A stretch of 64,000 nt of DNA from Caulobacter sp. BK020 (GTDB lineage: Bacteria; Pseudomonadota; Alphaproteobacteria; Caulobacterales; Caulobacteraceae): the NCBI RefSeq assembly GCF_004342605.1, contig NZ_SLZL01000016.1, positions 43,822 to 107,821 of the forward strand, written 5' to 3'. The notes beneath the pieces were generated by a model, which had not been told where the DNA came from, did not search any database, and was given only the letters and a program-made list of their open reading frames with translations. Both the position numbers and the translations under genes were made by a program. This document shows, piece by piece, positions 1 to 7,622 of this stretch. Each line of letters opens with the position of its first letter. Within the stretch, counting starts at the first letter, position 1.

Positions 1-2
1 AG

Positions 3-533
3 TACGCCAAGTCAGCCGGCCCACGAGTGCTGCCGTTCGCGTTTCACGGACACGGGCATGGCCCGGGGACCTGCAAGTCGTGCGGCTGCGATTCCGCGGA
101 GTGCCGCTGCGGCTGCCGGCAGTGCCGCAAGGAAGCTAAGGAAGTCACCTACACGGCCCAGGCCAAGGCCGTTGTCGGCGGCAACGTCGCGGGAAGCCTC
201 GCCGCCGCCCACCTCGCCCAGGCGGCCGGCGCCAGCGCCGCGGCGGCGGACGCTCCCAATGCGGTCGCCCCGGCCACGGCGTTCGTCGGCGGCGGGTGCT
301 GCGTGCATATCTCGCTGGAATACGCCCCGATCACCCCGACCGCTCAGTCGGCCGTGGCCATCATGGTCCGCGACACCGAGGGGACGGTGATGCTTTGGGA
401 GAAGATCGACCCGCCGGGGACCCACTACCAGGTCAAGGAGAACGTCGTCACCACCAAGCCCGGCGCCACCATCCTGCTGTTTGCCGTCAACGCGACCGTC
501 AGGGCGCGCTGGTGCGAAGTGTTCAGCTGCTAG
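3..533 (+). CDS. Cysteine-rich protein, 5' end outside window
   Basis: Function not recognised. The frame is open to the left edge, so the gene probably starts upstream; a GTG at 27 is the only start inside the window and has no ribosome-binding site. The visible part has a His/Gly stretch, then a Cys-dense segment (CKSCGCDSAECRCGCRQC), an Ala-rich middle, a GGGCC motif, and a C-terminal third that alternates hydrophobic and polar residues like a beta-sandwich, ending in Cys. The visible N-terminus (YAKSAG) resembles KYAQRRRAQAAG in the next gene, suggesting distant paralogs. Metal binding or disulphide cross-linking is inference only. The TAG stop lies inside a palindromic repeat. Confidence 0.6.
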   Translation, partial: YAKSAGPRVLPFAFHGHGHGPGTCKSCGCDSAECRCGCRQCRKEAKEVTYTAQAKAVVGGNVAGSLAAAHLAQAAGASAAAADAPNAVAPATAFVGGGCCVHISLEYAPITPTAQSAVAIMVRDTEGTVMLWEKIDPPGTHYQVKENVVTTKPGATILLFAVNATVRARWCEVFSC

Positions 534-619
534 AGCAAATCGCCCGATTTGCTCTAGTCTTTTGTTTTCGCATCGCTTTTGCGGAAAACCGGCATCCACT
601 TTTCCGCGCGATGCCCTAG
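531..619. repeat. CTAGAGC-type intergenic repeat, copy 1
   Basis: Begins with TAGAGCAAATCG, continues through a conserved core (TTTTGTTTTCGCATCGCTTT, then AAAACCGGCATCCACTTTTC) and ends in GCCCTAG. Closely similar copies lie at 53933-54038 and, more diverged, 47633-47698. The first three bases are the stop codon of the upstream gene. Similar elements are common in Caulobacter and rhizobial genomes (recollection, not checked). Confidence 0.8.
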
Positions 620-637
620 ACCCAAGGAGAACCAGCC

Positions 638-1138
638 ATGGCGAGCGACGCCAAGTCCACGACGGCCGCCGGCCCGAACAAGGCGCAGGCGGAGTTCGAC
701 AAGTACGCCCAGCGCCGGCGAGCGCAGGCCGCCGGGACGGGGGCGGACGCGCCCGCCGGCGCGGGCTTTTTCCCGGGCGAGGGCCTCACCTGGGCCGTGC
801 CGCTTGGAGTCGGCATGGCGCCGGCCTTTCCGAGCGGCCCCGCGTCGGGCCAGGGACCGGGTTCGGGGCCAGGCGGCGGCGGTCCCGGCGACTCCGCGGG
901 CGGCTTGACCGAGAGCATCGGAACCACGGTCCGGCTCGGCGTGGACCTCCTGAACGCGGCGCTGGTCAACGGCGTGAAGATTCTCGGCGGCTTCAGCGGC
1001 GCCTATGGCCACGGCGCCCATGAGGGCTGTGGATGTGGCTCCGGATACGTCTGCGAGAGCTGCTGCGAGCCGTCATGCTGCGCGCCGGACTGCTGCGGCT
1101 GCGAGTGCTGCCGTCCCGGCGTGGGAAGCTGTTGTTGA
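638..1138 (+). CDS. Protein with cysteine-cluster tail
   Basis: 166 residues, function not recognised. ATG follows AAGGAGAACCAGCC, a strong ribosome-binding site. The N-terminal third is polar and Ala-rich (residues 1-45), followed by a Gly/Pro-rich stretch (about 50-90), a predicted amphipathic helix (ESIGTTVRLGVDLLNAALVN, about 95-115), and a final stretch of about 39 residues holding 14 Cys, mostly as CC pairs. There is no signal peptide or lipobox. The high Cys density could bind metal or form a cross-linked assembly; neither is shown. It lies about 100 bases after the other Cys-rich gene on the same strand, and the pair probably works together. Confidence 0.7.
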   Translation: MASDAKSTTAAGPNKAQAEFDKYAQRRRAQAAGTGADAPAGAGFFPGEGLTWAVPLGVGMAPAFPSGPASGQGPGSGPGGGGPGDSAGGLTESIGTTVRLGVDLLNAALVNGVKILGGFSGAYGHGAHEGCGCGSGYVCESCCEPSCCAPDCCGCECCRPGVGSCC

Positions 1139-1183
1139 GGCCGGACCGCGACGACCCTTGTCTCTGGCTCGGCGACCTTGCGG

Positions 1184-1738
1184 TCAGCTGGGTGGGGCCA
1201 AATCGGCGACGGACCCGCCGAGCGGTTGCGCCGCATGACGCAACCGCTCGAAGTAGATTCTGAACCAGGGCGTATAGTTGAGGGGGCGCTGAAGCATGTC
1301 CTCGGCGATCCAGGCCGGATCCCGCCAAGCCCAGCCCATGGCTTCGTCGGGATTCGCGACGGGATCGCCTTCATGACGGCCCAGGAAGACGTGGGCGATC
1401 TCGTTCTCGGTCAGGCCGGCGCAGACATCCGCCGTATATCGAACCTGCGACAACAGGTTGAGAGGGCACTGGATACCCATCTCCTCCCACAGGCGGCGAG
1501 CCGCGGCGGCGGCGGCCGTCTCGCCCGGCCGGGGATGGCCGCAGCAGGCGTTACTCCAGAGCGTGCCGGAGTGATACTTGTCGGCGGCGCGCTGTTGCAG
1601 AAGCCATCGCCCTTCGCGATCCACGACCAGCACGGACACGGCGCGATGCAGGCTGCCGAGACGGTGCGCGAGCAGCTTCTCCGCCGATCCAAGCGCGCGA
1701 TCGGCTTCATCCACCAGGATGACCTGTTCGTCTTCCAC
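1184..1738 (-). CDS. idi: Isopentenyl-diphosphate delta-isomerase, type I
   Basis: Interconverts isopentenyl and dimethylallyl diphosphate, the entry to isoprenoid and carotenoid synthesis; cytoplasmic. 184 residues, the normal length for type I enzymes. Visible marks are the N-terminal EQVILVDEAD, the active-site region SNACCGHPRPGE with the catalytic Cys followed by GHP, a Nudix-like helix (AARRLWEEMGI) and TENEIAHVF, which carries the catalytic Glu. The start is GTG (reverse complement of CAC at 1736-1738), chosen because MEDEQVILVDEAD is the usual family start. No carotenoid genes adjoin it here. Confidence 0.93.
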   Translation of the reverse strand: MEDEQVILVDEADRALGSAEKLLAHRLGSLHRAVSVLVVDREGRWLLQQRAADKYHSGTLWSNACCGHPRPGETAAAAAARRLWEEMGIQCPLNLLSQVRYTADVCAGLTENEIAHVFLGRHEGDPVANPDEAMGWAWRDPAWIAEDMLQRPLNYTPWFRIYFERLRHAAQPLGGSVADLAPPS

Positions 1739-2104
1739 TACGCAGGACTCCCGAGAGCTGACCGGCCGGCCGCCTGGTCTACCGCAAGGACTCCGCCGTC
1801 TTGATCCATCCGCGAAGCCCTGCCGGAGCGCTTGTCGGGAAGATCCTCAAGCTCCCGAATTGGAACCCTTGCTTCCGAAATGTCGTCGCAAGGCCTCGCC
1901 ATCGGTTCCGCCCAGGTCTGCCCTTCCGCCATACCCTTGCTCCGACTGGCGCTGAAGTCGAACGCACCCGCGCCGGGAGCCGCTGCAACCCAAGCGTTCG
2001 GGAACATGTTCCGAAACCGATCAGAACTCAAGCCGCCCGCCCAGGCCCACCAGAAAGACACCGCTCCAACGCGCAGGCGACCGGAGCGGGCGCAGTGCTC
2101 CCCA
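1739..2104. other. Intergenic stretch without a recognisable gene
   Basis: 366 bases between the idi start and the end of the DUF2306 gene. Several reading frames are open because of the high GC content, but none has a convincing start, a ribosome-binding site or a recognisable protein. The idi promoter should lie in its left part; no clear promoter motif was seen. Confidence 0.5.
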
Positions 2105-2920
2105 TTAGAGGTACGGGGCCCACATCAAGGTCACCGTTCCGAAGACGCCGATCGCGGTGAAGGCCGCGGCGGCGAGCACCAGGGCGGCCGCCGACGCCTT
2201 CAGGACGCTGTTGGCGCCTTTCCCGGCCGCGACGTAGAGCTCCAGGATCGCCAAAGGGATCAGATAACTGCCAAAGGTCAGGACGATGTCGGCTGGTCCC
2301 GACATGTCGTCGGTCATCCCCACGGGGGCGCGGTTGACGACGACCCAGCCCATCAGCCCGATCCTGAGGAACCAGACGCCGCTGACGACCATGAAGGCGC
2401 GCATGGCCCAGATCCGATGACGCTCGAACCGCCGCTTGACCGCGTGCCGCCAGGCCAGGCTGGCGAAGATCAGGATCAGCATCGCGTTGACGAGGATCGC
2501 GACGGCCGAGATCTCCGACAGCCGGGTTTCCCGAACGACGGACAACCAGATCCCGCTCAGCGCCATGAAGATCGCCATGGCGAGGAAGACGCGGCCGGTC
2601 CAGCGATGCAGCCGCGCCCAGCGGCGGCGGAGGCCGGGGATCAATTGCATCAGCCCGCAGACAGTCACGACGGCGGCCAGCAGGACATGGGCGGCGAACA
2701 CGATGTTGCCGGCCCTGTCGCCGGGGATGTAGCCGTCGATCAGAGGCTTGTCGTTCCAGCCGGCGAAGTCTCCGGTCGCGGTTCGCACGCCGTAGAAGGC
2801 GAGAATGAAGCCGATGAAGGCCGTCTGGCCCACCAAGGCGACGATGAACCAGAGCCGGCCCGTCCAGGCCAGGGCGGCGCCCGTATCCAACGGAAGCGAG
2901 CGTGGAGATGGGATAGACAT
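2105..2920 (-). CDS. DUF2306 family membrane protein
   Basis: 271 residues, integral membrane protein of the DUF2306 type, whose biochemical role is unknown. About seven hydrophobic segments are visible, for example WFIVALVGQTAFIGFILAFY (near residue 20), a helix beginning FAAHVLLAAVVTVCG, and SAVAILVNAMLILIFASLAW. The loop LRRRWARLHRWTGRVF and the following HR residues before LAWRHAVKRRFERHR are typical of heme- or quinone-associated DUF2306 proteins (family knowledge, weak). The ATG at 2920 follows CAGGAGCTTTC, so an upstream in-frame ATG at 2947 is less likely. Divergent from the AraC regulator at 3087. Confidence 0.8.
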   Translation of the reverse strand: MSIPSPRSLPLDTGAALAWTGRLWFIVALVGQTAFIGFILAFYGVRTATGDFAGWNDKPLIDGYIPGDRAGNIVFAAHVLLAAVVTVCGLMQLIPGLRRRWARLHRWTGRVFLAMAIFMALSGIWLSVVRETRLSEISAVAILVNAMLILIFASLAWRHAVKRRFERHRIWAMRAFMVVSGVWFLRIGLMGWVVVNRAPVGMTDDMSGPADIVLTFGSYLIPLAILELYVAAGKGANSVLKASAAALVLAAAAFTAIGVFGTVTLMWAPYL

Positions 2921-2990
2921 GAAAGCTCCTGACGAGACCCTCGACACCGAGGTCGTCGGCAGGGATGTGTTCGGCGCGGACAGAGGTCTC

Positions 2991-3008
2991 GCCGATTTGG
3001 AAATCGGC
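2991..3008. promoter_or_regulatory. 18-base perfect palindrome in divergent promoter region
   Basis: GCCGATTTGGAAATCGGC is an 8-2-8 perfect palindrome in the 166-base gap between the divergent DUF2306 and AraC-type genes. Position and symmetry suggest an operator, possibly for the adjacent regulator, although AraC proteins more often use direct repeats. No second copy was noticed. Confidence 0.4.
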
Positions 3009-3086
3009 TAGAGATTCTTTCGAGAAGGATCTGGCGGTGGACAGGCCCTCGCCTCCTGCGCCATTTTCCGCTGGCGGAGAGGGGCG

Positions 3087-4097
3087 ATGGGATCGGCGGC
3101 GACATTGGGGTCTTCCATCGCGGCGGTGCGAAGGGGTTTGGGCCCCTGGCGCTCGTGGAGCCGGCTGCAGGTTCACGCCGCGATCGCGACGGCGTCGTTC
3201 GTCTGCTACATCCTCGGGCGGCTGCTCGATGGCCGCGCTGCATTGTTTTTCTCGGTGATCGGCGTTGGGGCCTGCGGCTGGGCCTGGCTGGCGGCCCGCG
3301 CGCTCTTCGACCCGGCCGAGCAGGACGCGCGGTGGCCTCGCGTCGTGGCTTTGACCGTCGCCGTCTCTGGAGCCCTGTCCGCCGCGACGCCGGCTTCGGC
3401 GCTTGTCGGGCGTGTCGCCGAGAACGTCTATGCGCTGAGCGGCTCGGCCGCCTTGCTGCTGACCTTCGTCGAGCCGTTTCAGCGCTACGCGCGCGACCTG
3501 GCGGTCGGCGAAAAGCGGTTTCGCGCGCTGTTTGTCGCAACCTACGCCCTGCTGGTGGCCGTTGCGGTCCTGGGGCTGCGCGCCGTCGGCGAGGCGCCCG
3601 AAGAGGCCGTGCGAGACGACCTCGTCAAAAGCGCCTGCGCCTTTGCGGGGCTGGGCGCGCTGGTAGGCGCAGTCTGGTTTCGGCGCCGCCATCCGCTCAC
3701 GCGGGCTGCGACCACCTCACGCCGCGTTCCGACGGCCGATGACTGGCGATTGGCCGAGCGCTTGCGAGGATTGCTGGCCAAGGAGGCGATCGAGCGCCAG
3801 ACCGATCTCAAGATCGGCGACGTCGCCGCGCGCCTGGGAGAGCCCGAATACCGGGTATCCCAGTGCATCAGCGCCGCGCTCGGCTTTGCGAACTTCAATC
3901 GCTGGATCAACCATCACCGGATCGCACGCGCCAAGGACCTGCTCGCCCAGGCCGACGAGCAACGGTCGATTCTCGAAATCGCGTTCGTGTGCGGCTTCTC
4001 GTCCCTCGGTCCGTTCAACCGCGCCTTCCGCGACGAGGTGGGCATGACCCCTCGGGTCTACCGCACGACGATGCGCGGGACGAAGATCCAGACATAG
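3087..4097 (+). CDS. AraC family regulator with membrane N-terminus
   Basis: 336 residues. The N-terminal two thirds hold about six hydrophobic segments (for example IATASFVCYILGRLL and LFFSVIGVGACGWAWLAA), so the sensor part is probably in the inner membrane. The C-terminal ~110 residues are an AraC/XylS DNA-binding domain: first helix-turn-helix around DLKIGDVAARLGEPEYRVSQ, second around SILEIAFVCGFSSLGPFNRA, with the closing GMTPRVYR. ATG follows GGCGGAGAGGGGCG, a good ribosome-binding site. Divergent from the DUF2306 membrane gene, its likely target. This architecture is common in Caulobacter and related genera; the signal sensed is unknown. Confidence 0.88.
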   Translation: MGSAATLGSSIAAVRRGLGPWRSWSRLQVHAAIATASFVCYILGRLLDGRAALFFSVIGVGACGWAWLAARALFDPAEQDARWPRVVALTVAVSGALSAATPASALVGRVAENVYALSGSAALLLTFVEPFQRYARDLAVGEKRFRALFVATYALLVAVAVLGLRAVGEAPEEAVRDDLVKSACAFAGLGALVGAVWFRRRHPLTRAATTSRRVPTADDWRLAERLRGLLAKEAIERQTDLKIGDVAARLGEPEYRVSQCISAALGFANFNRWINHHRIARAKDLLAQADEQRSILEIAFVCGFSSLGPFNRAFRDEVGMTPRVYRTTMRGTKIQT

Positions 4098-4130
4098 CGC
4101 TTGCCTGAGGATCGGCCTGCGGCGCGCGCT

Positions 4131-4931
4131 TTAGTGTTTCGCGTCCGGGTGCGCCTTGGCCCAGTCCAGCGCGCCCTGCAGGGTGGTGACCCAGACCTCG
4201 TCGCGGTGGGCGGCCAGCCAGGCGACCAGCTCGCGGTGCGCGGGGTCGGACACCTGGAGGTAGTCGCCGCCGACGCCGTGGAACAGATAGACCGCCATGC
4301 CGCCCCCGGTTTGCGCCTCCTTGGCGAACGCGATCAGCTGCGCTCCGGTGACCGCCTCGTCGAACCCGCGTGACGGGATGTGCATCGGATCCATCCGGCC
4401 GACATCGGCGCGCAGATCGTCGGGCGAAGTGTAGACCCCGCGCGCATAGGTCACCAGGTTCGCGGCCCTGAGGGTCTCGATATAGTCGACGCCGCCCGCC
4501 AGGGTCTGGCCGCACGGCGAGGCGAATCCGTGGGTTGGCTTGCCGTCCAGCGCGGTCAGAAGCACGTTCTGCTGCTCGATCTCCCTCAGCATGGCGGCCG
4601 GCGTATAGGCCTCGGACGTGTAGCGGGGCTCGGTGGAAAATTTGGAGGCGGGGCAGGGATGGAAAAGGGTATGGTTGGCCAGTTCGTGGCCTCCCGCGCC
4701 CACGGCGCGCCAACGCGGGATCGCCGCCAGCTTCAGGCCGGTGAGGAAGAAGGTCCCCTTGAATCCAGCCTCGTCCAGCACCGGCACGGCGTGGTCGAGC
4801 TGGGAGTCCAGCGCGTCGTCATAGGTCAGCACCACCGCCGCCTTGGCCCCTCCGGGCCATTGCGTCGCCGATGCGGCCGACACGCCGCAGATCAAGCTCA
4901 GCGCGAGCGCCAGAAGCGTTTTCATCGTCAT
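4131..4931 (-). CDS. Secreted polysaccharide deacetylase family protein
   Basis: About 266 residues with a signal peptide (MKTLLALALSLICGVSAASA). The NodB-type domain starts at KAAVVLTYDDALDSQLDHAV: the DD pair is the metal/catalytic Asp motif and HELANHTLFHPC carries the two metal-binding His. Family members remove N- or O-acetyl groups from polysaccharides such as chitin, peptidoglycan or xylan; the substrate here is unknown. Two ATG codons (4931 and 4925) follow AAGGGGGG; either gives the same mature protein. A longer frame to 5066 would mask the signal peptide and was not used. Confidence 0.85.
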   Translation of the reverse strand: MTMKTLLALALSLICGVSAASATQWPGGAKAAVVLTYDDALDSQLDHAVPVLDEAGFKGTFFLTGLKLAAIPRWRAVGAGGHELANHTLFHPCPASKFSTEPRYTSEAYTPAAMLREIEQQNVLLTALDGKPTHGFASPCGQTLAGGVDYIETLRAANLVTYARGVYTSPDDLRADVGRMDPMHIPSRGFDEAVTGAQLIAFAKEAQTGGGMAVYLFHGVGGDYLQVSDPAHRELVAWLAAHRDEVWVTTLQGALDWAKAHPDAKH

Positions 4932-5086
4932 CCCCCCTTGCCGTCGAACGCGGCGTGATTCTTGCCGCCGCTCACGCGACACCCTGGCGTTCAACGCCTT
5001 GCCATCGTCGACGATCCAGTCAAACCGATCGAAGATGTTGGACATCGGCCGGTAGCGGCCGCCCAACGCCCCTTCTGGCCACCTTC

Positions 5087-5140
5087 AAAAAAAGACGCCC
5101 GGGTCCGAGGGCAGGATCAAGCCCATTCCAGACCCGGGCG
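5087..5140 (-). terminator. Strong rho-independent terminator, minus strand
   Basis: Read on the minus strand, CGCCCGGGTC (5131-5140) pairs perfectly with GACCCGGGCG (5096-5105), a 10-bp stem with a 25-base loop, followed by TCTTTTTTT. No minus-strand protein gene ends here; the nearest upstream minus-strand gene start is beyond 8600, with plus-strand genes between. It therefore most likely ends a short untranslated RNA. Confidence 0.7.
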
Positions 5141-5172
5141 GGACCGCACCGGGAAGGAGGGGGCAGTCATCA
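5087..5172 (-). ncRNA. Candidate small RNA with anti-Shine-Dalgarno-like segment
   Basis: No coding frame fits here, yet the minus strand has a complete transcription unit. A perfect TATAAT (reverse complement at 5179-5184, read as GCTATAAT in context) would start RNA near 5172. The RNA begins about GATGACTGCCCCCTCCTTCC, where CCCUCCUUCCC is complementary to ribosome-binding sites, and ends in a 10-base-pair GC stem followed by seven U. No clear -35 box at the ideal spacing was found. C-rich loops of this kind occur in known alphaproteobacterial sRNAs (established), but identity with any named RNA is not claimed. Confidence 0.5.
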
Positions 5173-5184
5173 GAGGGCATTATA

Positions 5185-5632
5185 GCTGCAAACTCTACCA
5201 TCAGAAAGTCACTTGTGAAAAGATTTTTATCTGCAAAATTTACGCTTGCTGGGAGGCCAAGATCTGATCTGGCGCCGTAGGCGCATGTCGCCGGCCTGCG
5301 CTATCTCGGCGACGCGCTAGCGCCAGCGCAGTGTCGAAAATGCCACGTTCTCACATATAAAAACATTTTCCCCCAGAAAGCTGCGACGGAAAGGCGCCTA
5401 GCTATTGTAGGACAAATCAACAGCGCCGATCGGCCTCTCAGCGGCGCTCATGACGGCGGGGCGAGAAGTTAGACTGGCGAGAGTCCCCCTGAACGACGGT
5501 TGTGCGTAGGGAGCATGGGTCAAGCCCGGCGAAGTCGGACATTGACCGAAATCCGATGTGAAGGTCCTGCTGTCCAGAGAGGCGGATCAGGTCTGAAGAA
5601 GAAGTCGTAATGGTAAACATGGTGGGGAAATC
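5185..5632. other. Long leader/promoter region before the GH27 gene
   Basis: About 450 bases with no supported protein. It is markedly AT-rich for this genome in two places (5205-5250 and 5335-5385, containing CACATATAAAAACATTTTC). The left part would hold the promoter of the candidate sRNA on the minus strand; the right part should hold the promoter of the alpha-galactosidase gene. No operator repeat was recognised. Confidence 0.45.
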
Positions 5633-7546
5633 ATGAGGCGTTCTGGCGTAATCGGCTTTCTGGCGTTGGCGCTATGTTATGGCGCGGCGGCCTACGCCGC
5701 GGACGACCCGCTGGCGCCGACCGGTCACTGGACCGCGGTGACGACGGGACAGGCGGCCAAGCCCCCCATGGGGTGGAACTCGTGGAACGCCTTCCACACC
5801 GACCTCACCGAAGCCAAGGTCCTGGACTCGGCCAAGGCCATCGTCGACAGCGGCCTGGCCGCGAAGGGCTACCGCTACATCAATATCGACGACGGCTGGT
5901 GGCTGAAGCGGCGGACCACGGACGGCCGCATGATCGTGCGCACCTCGATCTTTCCGTCCGCGGCGGTCGGCGGCGCCGAACAGACCAGCTTCAAGCCGTT
6001 CACGGACCGTATCCACGCCATGGGCCTGAAGGCCGGCATCTATTCGGACATCGGCGCCAACAACTGTTCCCAGGCTTTCGTGCCCAATGCGCCGAACCAG
6101 CCCGAGGGCACGGTCGCCGAGCGCGAGGTCGGGCTGTACGGCCACATCGATCAGGATATTGAACTCTACTTCAAGGACTGGGCGTTCGACTACATCAAGG
6201 TCGACGCCTGCGGCATCCGCGCCTTCGGCCAGGACAACGGGAGCGTCAAGTCCGGCAAATACCGGGCGCTCGATCCGCTGATCGACATCAAGGAAATCCG
6301 CCGCACCGACATCCCGGCCGTCCGCGCGCTCTATCAACAGGTCGCCGACGCCCTGCGCCGAACGAACCCCGACGGCGACTACATCTTTTCGATCTGCGCC
6401 TGGGGCTCGGCCGACGTCCGCGCCTGGGCCAAGGATGTCGGCAACCTGTCGCGGACCAGCGACGACATCACGCCCAGCTGGACGCGGATGCTGGCCAATT
6501 TCGACAGCGCCGCCAACCGCGCGCTCTATGCGCATCCCGGTTCCTGGAACGATCCGGACATGCTGTTTGTCGGTCACGGCGACTTCGATGAACACCATCT
6601 GATCGAGGCCAAGTCGCACTTCGCGCTGTGGTCGATGCTGTCGGCGCCGCTCCTGATCGGCTATGACCTGAGGAACGCGCCGCAATCGCTGATGGACATC
6701 CTTGGCGACAGCGACCTCATCGCCATCGACCAGGATCCGGCGGGCAACCAGGCTGTGCTGGCCTACGACACCGACGACGTCCAGATCCTGGTCAAGACCC
6801 TGAGCAACGGCCACAAGGCGGTGGCGATCTTCAATCGCGGCCTGGCGCCGACCGAGGTGACGTTGACGGCCGGCCACCTGAAGTTCGCGGGAACGGCGCC
6901 GGTGACGCTCAAGGACCTGTGGACCGGCGAGACGGTGCCCGCCTTCTCCGGCGAGACCAAGCTGCATCTCGATCCGCGCCAGACGCTGGTCTTCGACGCC
7001 GCCGGCGCGCGCACGCTCTCCAATGGCCTCTATCTGTCGGAAATGCCCGGGCGGGTGAATCCGGCCGTCGACGGCGTGGTCATGCCCCAGCCCGATCCGA
7101 CGATCCATCGGATGCGCAATCCCTGGGGCGGCACGACCGACGACGGCGAGCCGCCGGCCTATACCGGATGGGGCGGGGCCCAGGCCGACGCCACGCCCTA
7201 TCGGCAGACCTTGCGCATCGACGGCAAAGCCTATGGGACGGGCCTGGGCGTGCTCGCCAACTCGCGGTTCGAGGTTCGGGCCGACGGTCAGTTCCGCCGC
7301 TTTGTCGCCGAGGTCGGAGTCGATGACTCGACGTTCGATGCGGACGACGCCGTGACCTTCTCCGTCTATGGCGATGGCAAGCTGCTGGCGACGTCCAAGC
7401 CGACCCGCTTCGGCCAGACGGCCCAGACCCTGAGCGCCAACATCGCCGGCGTGAAGATCGTCGAGCTGGTGGCGCGGGGCCAATCCGCCAAGAACAAGGC
7501 GCCCACCGTGGTCACATGGGGCAATGCGGCCCTGCTCAGCGACTAG
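5633..7546 (+). CDS. Secreted GH27 alpha-galactosidase with C-terminal NPCBM-like domain
   Basis: 637 residues. Cleaves terminal alpha-galactosyl units, for example from galactomannan or raffinose-type sugars, outside the cytoplasm. Signal peptide at 1-22 (ending AAAYAA). The GH27 barrel begins at PPMGWNSWNAFHTD and continues with INIDDGWW; the nucleophile Asp is in YIKVDACG (family form usually KYDNC) and the acid/base Asp in RTSDDITPSW. SWNDPDMLFVG and IAIDQDPAGNQ are further GH27 signatures. After the beta domain, the C-terminal ~150 residues (from PWGGTTDDGEPPAYTGWGG) look like an NPCBM carbohydrate-binding module. ATG follows GGTGGGGAAATC. The esterase at 7623 is 76 bases downstream and probably cotranscribed. 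Confidence 0.92.
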   Translation: MRRSGVIGFLALALCYGAAAYAADDPLAPTGHWTAVTTGQAAKPPMGWNSWNAFHTDLTEAKVLDSAKAIVDSGLAAKGYRYINIDDGWWLKRRTTDGRMIVRTSIFPSAAVGGAEQTSFKPFTDRIHAMGLKAGIYSDIGANNCSQAFVPNAPNQPEGTVAEREVGLYGHIDQDIELYFKDWAFDYIKVDACGIRAFGQDNGSVKSGKYRALDPLIDIKEIRRTDIPAVRALYQQVADALRRTNPDGDYIFSICAWGSADVRAWAKDVGNLSRTSDDITPSWTRMLANFDSAANRALYAHPGSWNDPDMLFVGHGDFDEHHLIEAKSHFALWSMLSAPLLIGYDLRNAPQSLMDILGDSDLIAIDQDPAGNQAVLAYDTDDVQILVKTLSNGHKAVAIFNRGLAPTEVTLTAGHLKFAGTAPVTLKDLWTGETVPAFSGETKLHLDPRQTLVFDAAGARTLSNGLYLSEMPGRVNPAVDGVVMPQPDPTIHRMRNPWGGTTDDGEPPAYTGWGGAQADATPYRQTLRIDGKAYGTGLGVLANSRFEVRADGQFRRFVAEVGVDDSTFDADDAVTFSVYGDGKLLATSKPTRFGQTAQTLSANIAGVKIVELVARGQSAKNKAPTVVTWGNAALLSD

Positions 7547-7622
7547 GGCCGCGGCGACGGCGTCGCTGTTGAACCGCCAGCCCCCAAGTGCGGCTGATTT
7601 TTAATGCAATACAGGAGCTTCC

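Noticed and set aside
1738..2061. Minus-strand frame upstream of idi
   Set aside because: No ribosome-binding site, no domain, composition unlike neighbouring genes.
5066..5140. Terminator considered as the end of an unannotated minus-strand protein gene
   Set aside because: No minus-strand frame with a start and ribosome-binding site ends here; the upstream region is AT-rich and non-coding.
5672..7483. Minus-strand 603-codon frame opposite the alpha-galactosidase
   Set aside because: No known motif, wholly inside a gene with signal peptide and catalytic residues on the other strand.
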